A DNA stretch of 64,000 bases, from NCBI GenBank assembly GCA_964501365.1, contig CAZCST010000009.1:62001-126000 (forward strand), read 5' to 3'. The stretch is from CAZAMB01 sp964501365 (GTDB lineage: Bacteria; Planctomycetota; Phycisphaerae; UBA1845). Shown here in pieces: positions 1 to 9,086 of the stretch (position 1 is the first letter of the stretch; each line of letters begins with the position of its first letter). The notes under the pieces are model-generated. The model had not been told where the DNA came from and made no database searches. It saw only the letters and a program-made list of their open reading frames with translations. Position numbers and translations under genes: made by a program.

Positions 1-80
1 ACCAGGTTCACCGGATGCAGGGCATGATGCGCCCGCTTCGTGCGGGTCCGCGTTTTCGACTTCTTTTTTACTGGGAGCAT
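1..80 (-). CDS. rpmF: 50S ribosomal protein L32, N-terminal part (partial at window edge)
   Basis: The reverse strand from an ATG at position 80 reads MLPVKKKSKTRTRT followed by KRAHHALHPVNL up to the window edge. The basic start, the K-rich S/T/R run and the KRAHHAL block are the signature of the N-terminus of L32, a roughly 60-residue protein of the large ribosomal subunit. Only 26 complete codons are visible, so the C-terminal part, which carries the zinc-binding cysteines in some L32 forms, cannot be judged. In many bacteria rpmF follows a yceD (DUF177) gene. Here the 293 bases upstream contain no such gene, so rpmF appears to start its own transcription unit. Confidence 0.85.
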   Translation of the reverse strand, partial: MLPVKKKSKTRTRTKRAHHALHPVNL

Positions 81-373
81 AAAGCACCTTGTTCTGGAAT
101 CTTTCTAAAAGGCCTGCCCGCAAGCGGCTTGGGCCGCTCTCCGAAACGGAGGGTTTAAAGCCTGTCTGAATCCTATCCGCGCCGTAAGGCAAAGGAACAA
201 ACCGAAAACGCTAACCGACGCTCGCAATGCTGTCAAGCTGGGGCGAACGCGAAGGGCTAAGCCAGCGCTCATTGCGCGATGGAGGGGCAACCGAAGTGGT
301 ACACTGGCATTTTTTCATTACAGTCGTCGAGATTGGACTGCGAATAGGACCATTACGGACTGCTGGATCTTGA
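81..373. other. divergent intergenic region between rpmF and the TatD-family gene
   Basis: No convincing gene is present. Short hairpin-forming pairs lie near 122-155 in what would be the rpmF leader (agcgg/ccgct and tccg/cgga), and the candidate rpmF promoter lies at 208-236. A 61-residue open frame on the reverse strand here has no recognisable features. Confidence 0.5.
208..236 (-). promoter_or_regulatory. candidate sigma70-type promoter for rpmF
   Basis: Reading the reverse strand, TTGACA (236-231) is followed after 17 bases by TAGCGT (213-208). The -35 is perfect and the -10 keeps the three most important bases. It would give a leader of about 120 bases before the rpmF start at 80. This is a motif match only. 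Confidence 0.3.
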
Positions 374-1192
374 ATGCAATACATCGATCCCCACATTCAC
401 ATGGTCTCGCGGATTACGGACGACTACGTCCGTTTAGCGCGGGCGGGGTGCGTTGCCCTCAGTGAGCCGGCGTTTTGGGCGGGTTTTGATCGCGGGTCGG
501 CCGCGTCGTTTGCCGACTATTTTCGGCAGCTAACCGAGGTCGAGCCGAAGCGCGCCGCACAGTTCGGCATTCATCACATGTCGTGGCTCTGCATCAACGC
601 CAAGGAGGCTGAAAACGTCTCTCTCGCCCGCGAAGTGATCTCGATCATCCCCCAATTCCTGGACCGCCCCGGCGTGCTGGGCATCGGCGAGATCGGCCTC
701 AACAAGAACACCAAAAACGAAGCCACGATCTTCCTCGATCACATCGAGCTGGCCATGAAAACCGACGAACTGATCCTCGTTCACACGCCTCACCTCGCGG
801 ACAAGTACAAAGGCACGCGAATGATCATCGACATGCTCAAGGCCGACCGCCGTGTAAAGCCGAACCGCGTGCTTATCGACCACGTCGAGGAGCACACCAT
901 CAAACTCACCCTCGACGCCGGATTCTGGGTCGGCATGACGCTGTATCCGGTTACGAAATGCACGCCCGAACGTGCCGTGGACATGATCGAGACGTACGGC
1001 CCCGACCGCATTATGGCCAACAGTGCCGGCGACTGGGGCCCCAGCAACCCCATGAACGTTCCCGACATGATTCGCACGATGCGGGCCCGAGGCCACTCCG
1101 AAGCGGCGATCAAAAAAATCGTCTACGACAACCCCTTCCAGTTCTTCAGCCACTCCCGCCGGTTCAACATGCCTGAGCGACACTCTTCTTGA
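374..1192 (+). CDS. TatD-family metal-dependent hydrolase, EboB-like
   Basis: This 272-residue protein is an amidohydrolase-fold, TatD-type hydrolase. The metal ligands expected for the family are visible: His7 and His9 in DPHIH, Glu106 in GEIGL, His137 in LVHTPH, His170 in LIDHVEEH and Asp220 in NSAGD. The N-terminal stretch (MVSRITDDY, EPAFW, FADYF, QFGIHH) resembles the TatD-like hydrolase of ebo clusters (EboB), which are linked to export of secondary-metabolite precursors to the periplasm. No other ebo gene (eboA, the UbiA-like eboC, eboD, eboE) lies in the window, so the link rests on sequence resemblance alone. The start is the first ATG. No strong Shine-Dalgarno sequence is visible. 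Confidence 0.8.
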   Translation: MQYIDPHIHMVSRITDDYVRLARAGCVALSEPAFWAGFDRGSAASFADYFRQLTEVEPKRAAQFGIHHMSWLCINAKEAENVSLAREVISIIPQFLDRPGVLGIGEIGLNKNTKNEATIFLDHIELAMKTDELILVHTPHLADKYKGTRMIIDMLKADRRVKPNRVLIDHVEEHTIKLTLDAGFWVGMTLYPVTKCTPERAVDMIETYGPDRIMANSAGDWGPSNPMNVPDMIRTMRARGHSEAAIKKIVYDNPFQFFSHSRRFNMPERHSS

Positions 1193-1310
1193 AGCGTAGG
1201 TCGCAAGGGCGCGTCCTGAATAGCCCCTTGAAACATGACCCAATTCAAGGCTGTTGCTTGGCCCGGTCGATACGAAACATAGTGAACGATTAGCAGTACA
1301 GAGAAAGAGT

Positions 1311-1655
1311 ATGTCATCACAGAGCTTACAGGACCCGCCTGCTCAACCCTCTGATGCGAAGGATGCAGAGGTACGGAAGCCTGCGCGCGAACCAGATCTT
1401 GCGCGAATCCTGGAATTAAGCGTACCCGTCTCGGCAATTCTGGCCGATCGATTATTGCCTGTGGAGACGATCCTGCAGATCAGAGCCGGAACCATTCTCG
1501 AATTTGACGTGCCTTTTGGTTCCGACCTCTCGCTGGTGATCGGCAATCGCACGCTGGCACGTGGTCAGGCCGTCAAAGTCGGCGAGCACTTCGGTTTGCG
1601 AATTACGGAAATCGACTCCCTTCGCCAGCGCATCGAAGCCCTGGGGCAGAAATAG
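1311..1655 (+). CDS. fliN: FliN/SpoA-domain protein (flagellar motor switch FliN-like)
   Basis: The 114-residue protein has a short polar N-terminus of about 45 residues followed by a SpoA/FliN C-terminal domain with the typical pattern LELSVPVSAILADR, RAGTILEFD, LVIGNR, ARGQAVKVGEHFGLRI. In flagellated bacteria FliN forms the lower C-ring that switches rotation, and homologues serve as sorting-platform proteins of type III secretion. The ATG at 1311 is preceded by GAGAAAGAG and is preferred over an upstream in-frame start at 1254. No other flagellar gene is in the window. Its 3' end overlaps the convergent glycosyltransferase gene by 53 bases. Confidence 0.72.
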   Translation: MSSQSLQDPPAQPSDAKDAEVRKPAREPDLARILELSVPVSAILADRLLPVETILQIRAGTILEFDVPFGSDLSLVIGNRTLARGQAVKVGEHFGLRITEIDSLRQRIEALGQK

Positions 1656-3420
1656 AAAACTTTCGACGACCGGTCCGCGATTCTTCGGCCTGGATCAACC
1701 GATTCAGCGTGGCAAGTTCCTCAAACCTGGCGCATTGCCTTCGTGCCGCGCCCAGGCTCCGGTCGGCCTCAGTTTTGTCTCCTCGTGATGCAAAATACCG
1801 CCATCGCAACAGCGCCGGCGCGGAAAATGATTTGCGGACGGGCAGCTCAGTGTACCACTGACCAATCGTATCCATCAGACGCTGGACCGCCGGCCTGCCC
1901 GGCGCTAACTCCATCAGCAGCAGCCCTTGAAAAAATTGTACGCTCCTGACGACATCAGCACGCCGAGGCGGCGAAAGCTGGTCCACGCCGGTATACATAC
2001 GATCCCTGTAGGTCAGGATCCATACAGTATTATCCGCGCAACTCCACCCTTCGCCGGCCAGTGCACTCAGGGGCGTGTCCGTGGAAATCGGAACGAACTT
2101 CAACGCCTCGGGGCCGTAACGATTCTTGCCATAGGCCTTGGGGCGAAACGCCGGAACCACGGTGTCCGAACCAAGACACACCGCCACGTCACCCGCATGC
2201 GCATGCTGCTTCAGATAACCCATCGCTCCGCGCCAATCGGTCTTGTCCATCCCTCCCAGGCTAGTCCACGATCCTTGTGCCATGGGAACGACGAACAACA
2301 AAAGCAGCCCGGCGAATGCCCCAAGGCGGAGCATGGAATGTTTCGTACCGGCGCGCACCGATTCCAGCGCCTGCGAAATGCAGGAAATCACGAACACCGC
2401 CATCAGCAACAAATATTGCGGCTTGGGAACGGCGTTTCCCAACAATCCGTACACCAGCGCATAAATGAATGGATACGGAAGAAAAATCCACCAGAACGCA
2501 GAATCTCGCTCTTTTCGGCCCAGGAAGGCAAGCATGAGCCCGGCAATCATCAGGCTTGCCGCCGTCAGCACAAGCCATCGCATCCCAGGGAGAGCGGTAA
2601 AGAGCGTGCGTGCGGAATATCCGGCAAACAACGCGGTAAAGGATTCATTCAGCAGCGAAAAGAACCGGATGCTCCAATCCATCGACGGCGGCCGGATCGC
2701 AGTACCCTGAAAACGGATGATGTTGATGAAAAACGGGCAATACACTGCGTACGCCGCAATTGTGAACCATGAAAACCGTCGAAAAATCGATGACTCGACG
2801 GCCGCCAATTCCGGGCTTTGTTTCGGAATCCGACTTCGCGACAAGACGGCATGCACGCCGATTCCCAAGACGATAAAGTGCGGATCGGTCCAGCGCGTCA
2901 TCAACATCGCAAACAAGACAAGCGCGTAGATGACCCAACTCTTGATGTCATTTCTTTCCCTCGCGCGGACGTAGAGAAGCCCGCTCGCCAGCGCCAGGAA
3001 AAACATGAGCGCATACGGACGCGCCTCCTGCGACATGTAGACGTGTAAGGGACAGACGGCCAGCAGTATCGCAGCCGTCACCCCGGCGACATCGCCCGCC
3101 GCACGGCGCACCCAGAATCCCAGCAGCAGTACGGAACCCGCTCCGAAAAGCGTCGCCGGAAAACGAACCCACCAGTCGCTCTGGCCCAACCCCAGGCGGT
3201 ACAAGAATGCCCCCAGAAAATTATCAAGCGGAGGCTGACCCTCGATCGCGGCAGACATGACGATATCCGTCGGCGAGCCGTGATACGTTTCGACGGTGAC
3301 AATCTCATCCATCGACAGGCTTTCGGCGTCCAGCTGATACAAACGCATCCCCAGCGAAATCATCGTGATGTACACGAGAATCGTCGGCGTCTTCAAGAAT
3401 CGTCGCTTGAAATCAGTCAT
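1603..3420 (-). CDS. GT39/ArnT-like integral-membrane glycosyltransferase
   Basis: The 605-residue protein starts with a membrane segment and then has the acidic first periplasmic loop (SLSMDEIVTVE), the hallmark of the GT-C fold: a DE pair after the first helix, as in dolichyl-phosphate mannosyltransferases and ArnT. It continues with SQEARPYAL, a motif shared by bacterial GT39-like proteins, and about ten hydrophobic segments through residue 400. The last 200 residues are soluble. The family transfers a sugar from a polyprenyl phosphate to lipid or protein at the periplasmic face. Donor and acceptor cannot be told from sequence. A methyltransferase gene lies 24 bases upstream on the same strand, probably in one transcript. 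Confidence 0.78.
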   Translation of the reverse strand: MTDFKRRFLKTPTILVYITMISLGMRLYQLDAESLSMDEIVTVETYHGSPTDIVMSAAIEGQPPLDNFLGAFLYRLGLGQSDWWVRFPATLFGAGSVLLLGFWVRRAAGDVAGVTAAILLAVCPLHVYMSQEARPYALMFFLALASGLLYVRARERNDIKSWVIYALVLFAMLMTRWTDPHFIVLGIGVHAVLSRSRIPKQSPELAAVESSIFRRFSWFTIAAYAVYCPFFINIIRFQGTAIRPPSMDWSIRFFSLLNESFTALFAGYSARTLFTALPGMRWLVLTAASLMIAGLMLAFLGRKERDSAFWWIFLPYPFIYALVYGLLGNAVPKPQYLLLMAVFVISCISQALESVRAGTKHSMLRLGAFAGLLLLFVVPMAQGSWTSLGGMDKTDWRGAMGYLKQHAHAGDVAVCLGSDTVVPAFRPKAYGKNRYGPEALKFVPISTDTPLSALAGEGWSCADNTVWILTYRDRMYTGVDQLSPPRRADVVRSVQFFQGLLLMELAPGRPAVQRLMDTIGQWYTELPVRKSFSAPALLRWRYFASRGDKTEADRSLGAARRQCARFEELATLNRLIQAEESRTGRRKFSISAPGLRCAGEGSRFP

Positions 3421-3444
3421 AATCGCCGCAATACGCCGACAGTC

Positions 3445-4080
3445 CTATTTGCGACCTCGAATGTAAACGTAGGTCGTCAGGGATTTGGGAAGGAATTTCG
3501 GCGTGTATTCCACAGACTCGATGTTGAATCGCTCGCCCATCAGCGCCAGCACCTGACGCTCGGTCGTCACATGGTACTTGCCGATGTTGCACCCCAGGGC
3601 GTAGAGCGCCGAGTTCATCAGAATATTCACTCCGGGCACGCCCACCACGTAGCATCCGCCAGGACGCAATACGCGATACACTTCGCCGAAGGCCTTTCTT
3701 TGCTGTTCGTAAGGCAGTTCTTCGTGAACGCTAATCGCCATCGCAGAGTCATACATCTCGTCCGCGTAGGGCAGGGACGTAACCGATCCCTGTCGCAGGT
3801 TCATGCGAATGCCGGTCCCCGTGAAGCTCGCCGCAACTTGATTCGCCTGGTCGTGTACATCAAGCCCGTAAATTTCCTCGAATTTTTGCGCCGCATTGAG
3901 AAAGGAAACGCCGCTGCCATATCCAATTTCCAGCAGCCGTGATCCGCCCGGCAGGAGGTCCACGCAGCGCGCAACGCGCTTGCAGTACAGCCGCCCGACA
4001 AAGGGCAGGCGGTAGTACCGGATGGGGTCCGCCTTACTCGTCCAGGCGTATTGCCTGGCGCTCAACATTTGAAGTTCCAT
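3445..4080 (-). CDS. class I SAM-dependent methyltransferase
   Basis: The 211-residue protein carries methyltransferase motif I (LLEIGYGSG, near residue 50), the acidic end of strand 2 (YGLDVHDQ), a motif IV-like region (YDSAMAISVHEELP) and the post-III motif (YRVLRPGG). This is the Methyltransf_11 type seen in small-molecule and lipid or sugar methylation. It sits just upstream of the membrane glycosyltransferase on the same strand, so a substrate in envelope glycan or lipid assembly is a reasonable guess but not shown. The start is the ATG at 4080. Confidence 0.8.
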   Translation of the reverse strand: MELQMLSARQYAWTSKADPIRYYRLPFVGRLYCKRVARCVDLLPGGSRLLEIGYGSGVSFLNAAQKFEEIYGLDVHDQANQVAASFTGTGIRMNLRQGSVTSLPYADEMYDSAMAISVHEELPYEQQRKAFGEVYRVLRPGGCYVVGVPGVNILMNSALYALGCNIGKYHVTTERQVLALMGERFNIESVEYTPKFLPKSLTTYVYIRGRK

Positions 4081-4252
4081 GGGCGTCCTTCGATGGAAAA
4101 GAGGAAGTTGAGTCCCTTCCGGATATATCGGACGATGCCTAGGTGCAATTGATTAGACCTTGTCGAGTTATCGGGATTTCGATTTATCAGACCTCAGCGC
4201 CTGCCGATATTTCCCATGAAACCCGTAAGCGAGGATTCTCGAAGGACCTGGC

Positions 4253-4936
4253 GTGCAATCACTAACCAACCGACAAATTGCCCAAATCTTCGAACAAGCG
4301 GCCGATTCCTACGACGCACGCAGCAACCCATACACGATGCGCCGCCGCGCCGAAGCACTGGCCGCGCATGCGCATGGCGTTACGATTGAAGTTGGCGGTG
4401 GCACCGCAGCCGTATTAGCGGCCATGCCCGATCGGTCGAATTCGTTCCACTCCGACATCGCCTTTCCCATGTGCCGCCTGGCCCGCTCCAAAGTCCACCG
4501 CCCCACGGCCTGTTTCGATGCCGAACAAATCCCTCTGGCCGACTTATCAGTGAATACGGTCGTTAGCGCAGAGATGATCTACTATCTGCGCCGCCCGCAG
4601 CGTCTCATGTCCGAGGCCTTTCGAATTTTGCGGCCCGGCGGAAAACTAATTCTCTCGACCACCAATCCCGTGATGACCTTGCTGGAACGTGGCCGGTCTA
4701 TACTTCGAAAACTTGGTTTTCCCGGCATGTTTTTCGACGACGGCTCCCCGCGATTCCCGTCGCTTTCGAAGCTAACGGGACAACTGACCGATGCCGGATT
4801 CGAGGTGGAATCCACCTGTGGAATCGTGCCCCTTCCCTTCCGATTCTGCCACTGGTTGAACCGGATTCTGGAACGTACTCCGCTCCACCGCTTTGGCCTC
4901 TTCCTGATCATCACCGCCCGCAAGCCACATCGGTAA
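4253..4936 (+). CDS. class I SAM-dependent methyltransferase
   Basis: The 227-residue protein starts at a GTG. Motif I reads TIEVGGGTAAV near residues 44-54, and the post-III motif is FRILRPGGKLIL. The remainder (YYLRRPQRLM, STTNPVMTLLERGR) is typical of Methyltransf_11 enzymes. It is divergent from the methyltransferase to its left, with a 172-base gap that must hold promoters for both. The two proteins share only the fold, so this is not a recent duplication. The substrate is unknown. Confidence 0.75.
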   Translation: MQSLTNRQIAQIFEQAADSYDARSNPYTMRRRAEALAAHAHGVTIEVGGGTAAVLAAMPDRSNSFHSDIAFPMCRLARSKVHRPTACFDAEQIPLADLSVNTVVSAEMIYYLRRPQRLMSEAFRILRPGGKLILSTTNPVMTLLERGRSILRKLGFPGMFFDDGSPRFPSLSKLTGQLTDAGFEVESTCGIVPLPFRFCHWLNRILERTPLHRFGLFLIITARKPHR

Positions 4937-4965
4937 TCCGAATACGCACCCGGCGAAGCCCGCTC

Positions 4966-4990
4966 CCTTCCAGGGAGTAGAGGGGGCGAA
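4966..4990. repeat. degenerate CCCTCTCCC-type palindrome
   Basis: CTCCCTTCCAGGGAG forms a short hairpin followed by AGAGGGGG. It resembles a worn copy of the palindromic element found intact in mutS at 20551-20637 and 21474-21558. It lies between the methyltransferase and the isochorismatase-like gene. Confidence 0.4.
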
Positions 4991-5052
4991 AGCTGGAAAT
5001 GCCGTCTCATCGTGTGCTTTCGCAAACATCGAGACCAAGTACACTCTCTCTC

Positions 5053-5652
5053 ATGCGTTCCGACATCACCATGATGCGAGCGGATCAGCTCGACCCGTCC
5101 CGTGCCTTGTTGCTGGTCATCGACATGCAGGAGAAGCTCATGCCGCTGATTATCGATCAACAGCGTGTGACCGCGTCGGCCTGCAAGATGATTCGGGCGG
5201 CGAAGATTCTCGAATTGCCCATGATCGCCACCGAGCAATATCCGAGGGGAATTGGCGTGACGATTCCAGCGGTTCGTGAGGTTTTGGCGGGCTGCCGGGT
5301 CCAAACGCTGGAGAAACCGACTTTCAGCGCCTGGGCGGATCCGCACGTCCGCAAGGCGATTCTCGAACTGGACCGCCCTCAGATCATCATCGTTGGCGTT
5401 GAGTCCCACGTCTGCGTACAACAATCATCGCTCGATCTCGCATCGCGCGACTACGACGTGTTTATCTGCGCGGATGCCGTCGGCTCGCGCGGCCGGATCG
5501 ATCACGACTGTGCCTTGCAGCGTATGAGACAAAACCGCGCCGTCGTGTCGACAGTTGAGAGCGTGATCTTCGAACTGTGCCAGAGCAGCGCCGCTCCGCG
5601 ATTCAAAGCGCTGCTCGAGATCATCAAATCCTCGCCGCCTCCGAAAGACTAG
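5053..5652 (+). CDS. isochorismatase-family (cysteine) hydrolase
   Basis: The 199-residue protein has the triad arrangement of the isochorismatase/nicotinamidase fold: Asp in LLVIDMQEKL, Lys in EKPTFSAW, and Cys in GVESHVCVQQS. Its size and the SHVCVQQ loop fit the YcaC-like subgroup of hydrolases whose natural substrates are mostly unknown, not true nicotinamidases. The ATG at 5053 is chosen because the domain begins about 25 residues later. An upstream in-frame ATG at 4999 would add an unconserved leader. The stop codon overlaps the convergent transporter gene by four bases. Confidence 0.8.
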   Translation: MRSDITMMRADQLDPSRALLLVIDMQEKLMPLIIDQQRVTASACKMIRAAKILELPMIATEQYPRGIGVTIPAVREVLAGCRVQTLEKPTFSAWADPHVRKAILELDRPQIIIVGVESHVCVQQSSLDLASRDYDVFICADAVGSRGRIDHDCALQRMRQNRAVVSTVESVIFELCQSSAAPRFKALLEIIKSSPPPKD

Positions 5653-6368
5653 CTCGGATCGACGAAATCCGCGGCCTCTTTGCCTAAATAGGAATCAATC
5701 GCCGCGTGTGCGAGATAAATGAGCGGTGTGATCAGAATCGCTATCGCCAGCTTGTATCCATAGTTTCCCGCCGCAACTCGCAAAAAGTCCTCATTGGTCA
5801 GCGAATTTCCCGGAACCTTTAAAATCGTCGGAAGCCGGAACGCGATGAAGAGTACAACCAGCGTATCGATCAACTGGCTGAACACCGTGCTTCCTGTCGC
5901 CCGCAGCCACAAAAACCGGTGACCCGTCCGATGCTTGAGCGCCTGAAAAATTACGACGTCCAGAAACTGCGCAATCAGGAACGCCACCAGCGACCCGGCA
6001 ATGATCCACATTGATTGTCCGAAGACTTTGCCGAACACCGCATCGGCCACCGGCGAGCGGTCCCATGCAGGCACAAGCGTTGCCAGAAATAGAATCACGA
6101 ACGAATAGCTGATCATGCCCACGGCAAGAAAGGTGAGCCGCCGAACGCCCGCCTGGCCAAAATATTCGTTGATCAAATCGGTGGTGATGAAGACAACCGG
6201 CCAGGGAATGACGCCGATCGAAAGCACAACACTGGGCAGCCTCAGCAAACCCAAGTCCATTTCAGGAATCGCAAACAGCTTTCCGCCGGTCAGCTCGCCG
6301 AGCAGGGCGTTGGTAAGGAAGAACCCGCCGAGAACAAAAAAGACCATTTGTTTCCGCGTGATCGGCAT
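5649..6368 (-). CDS. yhhQ: queuosine precursor transporter (VUT/YhhQ family)
   Basis: The 239-residue protein is almost wholly hydrophobic, with about six membrane segments, and matches the YhhQ/DUF165 family: LLRLPSVVLSIGVIPWPVVFITTDLINEYFG near the N-terminus (shown here as the pattern SVVLSIGVIPWPVVF then TDLINEYFG), RKQMVFFVLGGFFLTNALLG just before, and RATGSTVFSQLIDTLV later. Members import 7-deazaguanine precursors of queuosine for tRNA modification. The ATG at 6368 is preferred over a start at 6443, which would overlap the upstream gene and add a non-membrane leader. It is probably last in a leftward group with the 200-residue membrane protein and the BatA/VWA protein. No queuosine-synthesis gene is in the window. 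Confidence 0.85.
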   Translation of the reverse strand: MPITRKQMVFFVLGGFFLTNALLGELTGGKLFAIPEMDLGLLRLPSVVLSIGVIPWPVVFITTDLINEYFGQAGVRRLTFLAVGMISYSFVILFLATLVPAWDRSPVADAVFGKVFGQSMWIIAGSLVAFLIAQFLDVVIFQALKHRTGHRFLWLRATGSTVFSQLIDTLVVLFIAFRLPTILKVPGNSLTNEDFLRVAAGNYGYKLAIAILITPLIYLAHAAIDSYLGKEAADFVDPS

Positions 6369-6400
6369 GGCCGGTTTATACCTTGCTTCCGCGAAAATCC

Positions 6401-7003
6401 CTATCCCGTAAACTCTTGGACCGTGGAATTTTGCGCCCGCCACCGATCAATCACCGGCTTCAACTTCACGACGATTCGCGCTTCGTCGCCAGTGACAAAC
6501 CTCAGAATCGTCCGATTGATGACGACTCTGGCCCGAGGATGCGTGATGCGCGGCAATAAGCGGGCCGTCTGCTCGTCTTCGGGTAAATACTGCTCAAACC
6601 CGCCGTCGTCGAAATCTCCCGACATCTCAAATGGGTACCGAATCTCCAATTCCCGAGAGGGAAAGCTCACATTTCCAAAGGGTCCAAAAACCAGTTGAAG
6701 GGAATCGTGATTGGCCTGCACCCCCAGCGGCGAAAACCACACGAGAGCAAGCAGATGCCGAAGCGCACGCGCAGCGCAGACAAATGTCAGGATCACCAGC
6801 GGCAATGCCGCAATCGCAATCGCGTAATCGACGATACCATTGGAAACCGCCGTGCGGGCAAAGCTCAGGCGGCTGTAAATCACGAACACGCCAGCGCCAA
6901 GTAACAACGTTGGAACAGCCCAGAGCACCGCCCGCGTCGCCGCCCGTCCCCTGGATAAGGGGATAAAAACCGACAGAGTGGATGCTGATTGTGTCGAATT
7001 CAA
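6401..7003 (-). CDS. hypothetical membrane protein
   Basis: The 200-residue protein has two membrane segments near residues 25-45 and 60-80, then a soluble domain of about 115 residues ending in a basic helix. I do not recognise the family. The best in-frame start is a TTG at 7003 without an obvious Shine-Dalgarno sequence, so the exact N-terminus is uncertain. It lies 40 bases after the BatA/VWA gene and 32 bases before yhhQ, all on the same strand, which suggests co-transcription. Confidence 0.6.
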   Translation of the reverse strand: MNSTQSASTLSVFIPLSRGRAATRAVLWAVPTLLLGAGVFVIYSRLSFARTAVSNGIVDYAIAIAALPLVILTFVCAARALRHLLALVWFSPLGVQANHDSLQLVFGPFGNVSFPSRELEIRYPFEMSGDFDDGGFEQYLPEDEQTARLLPRITHPRARVVINRTILRFVTGDEARIVVKLKPVIDRWRAQNSTVQEFTG

Positions 7004-7043
7004 TTACCCAATTACCACACTTCGCAATCGCCGCATCGCCAGA

Positions 7044-9086
7044 TCAAATCATCACGCGTCGGTTATAGACGATCCATTCCAGCAGCAGCAATCCCAACAG
7101 CCCCAGCAGGAAATACCGCCATGCAGGTCGATTGATCTCCACCGAGGCGGTCTGAGGCTTGGCCCCTCCCGCTCCAACGGTGAGCGATTTTACCGGAGTA
7201 ACGTTGCTCTCCACAGCATTAAAGAGATTTACCGCAAAGGCGTCCTGCCCTGACGCCGCAGGATCAACACGGTAGACGCCAACCTGCCGCGTGCGCCCGT
7301 AATGGACCGATTGCTGCTGTCCGGAGCTGACCTGATCGGTGGTTCCATCGGGCCGGGTGATTGTAAGGGTGGTGTCAGCAGCGGCCAGGAGCGTCAAAGG
7401 CTCGCCGGGCAGCACGCTGCGCTTGCCCACCAGTGATTGATTCGACGCGAGAAACTGGACTGCATTTTGCATAAAGATCACGAAATCAAGCTTGATCGGC
7501 CAGTCGGTGTTGAAACGCGTCGCGCCTTTTTCGTCGCGGATGACGAGGGGGAACGCGCTGATCAAGTATTGACTTGCGTTACGCGTCAGGTGAACCAAAA
7601 CCGGAGACGATTCCCCGTCGATGATGGACTTCGCCTCGGGAGGCAGCTTTAGCGAATACCACTCCAGCACATCGATCGCATCCACCGCGATATATCGCAG
7701 GATCGGGTGCGTTTCATCCCAATCGAACAGGATTTCGTTCTTGATCGGTTCTCCCATGGAGACGCCTTCGATCTGCGGAACCGCACCCCAGAAAAAATAA
7801 TTACCCTGCGGAAGCCGGGCCGTGGAATGTCGATCAAGAATCACGACGTCGAAGAGGCTGCGTTTTTCGGCTGCAATCTGATTTTCGCCCGCGCCCTCAT
7901 ATTCCGCCCCGCTCATCTTCACCAATTCCATTTCCGGATTGGTCAGCACGTCCTCAAGGAACAGGTTATCCGGCGATACCAGCAGCACGCGAAGCCTGCG
8001 CGGCGGATCAATTACGCTCCACGCCCGGTCATCGGCTGTCAAAGCATCATCGACCTTGAGCACGACTTCGACCGCCCCACCACCGCCAAACTCAATCTGG
8101 TCGAAGACAACCAGTTGCGTGTCCGCATCTCCGGGCACTTGGGCCCCGCCCTCATCTCCAGAATTGGATCCGTTATTTGCGGGTGCAGCGGGGGCAAGGT
8201 GCAGCGTTTTTTCGTCCACGCTTCGTCCATCGATGTAAAGGGTCACATCCGCCGTCACCGGTTCGCGGCCAAAATTCCGCACGCCGGCAGTAACCTCCAG
8301 AAAGTTTGGCCGCTCATAATTTCTCCTTGCGGCCATCTGCAGAATCCCCACGTTGTCCGATCGCTCTCCCACTGTCGTGACTCGCATCTGTGATGGATCA
8401 ATCTGGCGAAACGGAGTTTTCTCCGAGTCCTCAATCCTCCCGTCGGAAAAGAGAAAAACCGAGGCTGTCGGCGCGGCCGACATAGGCGCACCCACATCGG
8501 CCCCCGGTGCCTCACCCCCGATAATCAGGTTTTGCGAATACGCCTCCGCGAGCGTAATGGCTTCCGTAAGGGACGATGTGCTCTGCGTTTGCTCGATTGA
8601 ATCAATTTTCCGCTTGATCGCTTGCTTGTCCGTATCAAACGAACCCACGACATTTCCGCGATCGGAAAATGCAATCACCATGGCCCGCGCGTCGTCGGAC
8701 ATCGCGTCCACGACGTTTTTCGCCTGTTCCTTGGCCTGCTCAAGCCGCGTGACCCCGCCTTTTTCGAGCACCGACATGGAGGCCGACTGATCCACGAGGA
8801 GGATTAGGGTTCCTTCGTGCTTCTGGGCCGCCTGAAACATGGGCTTGCCCAATGCGATCGCGGCCAGAGTGAGGACCAAGAGCTGCAACAACAGCAACAA
8901 GCTCTTGCGAAGCCGTTGAAACGGCGCGTTGACCCGAAGGTCTTCAATTGCCTTTTTCCAAAGGAGAGTAGACGGAACCAACCGGACGGTTCGCTTGAGC
9001 TTGAGGAAGTACAAGGCGACCAGCGGCGGGATGGTCAGCGCTGCGGCCACTGCGATCGTGATGGGATCGAGAAACTTCACCGCCAA
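7044..9086 (-). CDS. BatA-like, von Willebrand factor A domain membrane protein
   Basis: The 680-residue protein starts with the BatA N-terminal domain: a first membrane segment, then the short motif LYFLKLKR and a second segment (near residues 60-80). A VWA domain follows with the metal-binding MIDAS signature DQSAS at residues 99-103. The long middle part is probably periplasmic beta structure, and a single membrane segment with a basic tail closes the protein (LLGLLGLLLLEWIVY). Family members occur with MoxR ATPases in Bacteroidetes and Planctomycetes; here no MoxR or DUF58 gene is adjacent. The start is a TTG at 9086, or the GTG two codons on. An in-frame stop immediately precedes the TTG. 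Confidence 0.82.
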   Translation of the reverse strand: MAVKFLDPITIAVAAALTIPPLVALYFLKLKRTVRLVPSTLLWKKAIEDLRVNAPFQRLRKSLLLLLQLLVLTLAAIALGKPMFQAAQKHEGTLILLVDQSASMSVLEKGGVTRLEQAKEQAKNVVDAMSDDARAMVIAFSDRGNVVGSFDTDKQAIKRKIDSIEQTQSTSSLTEAITLAEAYSQNLIIGGEAPGADVGAPMSAAPTASVFLFSDGRIEDSEKTPFRQIDPSQMRVTTVGERSDNVGILQMAARRNYERPNFLEVTAGVRNFGREPVTADVTLYIDGRSVDEKTLHLAPAAPANNGSNSGDEGGAQVPGDADTQLVVFDQIEFGGGGAVEVVLKVDDALTADDRAWSVIDPPRRLRVLLVSPDNLFLEDVLTNPEMELVKMSGAEYEGAGENQIAAEKRSLFDVVILDRHSTARLPQGNYFFWGAVPQIEGVSMGEPIKNEILFDWDETHPILRYIAVDAIDVLEWYSLKLPPEAKSIIDGESSPVLVHLTRNASQYLISAFPLVIRDEKGATRFNTDWPIKLDFVIFMQNAVQFLASNQSLVGKRSVLPGEPLTLLAAADTTLTITRPDGTTDQVSSGQQQSVHYGRTRQVGVYRVDPAASGQDAFAVNLFNAVESNVTPVKSLTVGAGGAKPQTASVEINRPAWRYFLLGLLGLLLLEWIVYNRRVMI

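Noticed and set aside
530..1243. 237-residue open frame on the reverse strand
   Set aside because: It lies antisense to the TatD hydrolase, has the composition of a codon shadow and shows no domain.
1927..2772. 281-residue open frame on the forward strand
   Set aside because: It is antisense to the GT39-like gene, which has clear membrane segments and family motifs. The forward frame is rich in Arg/His/Gln and has none.
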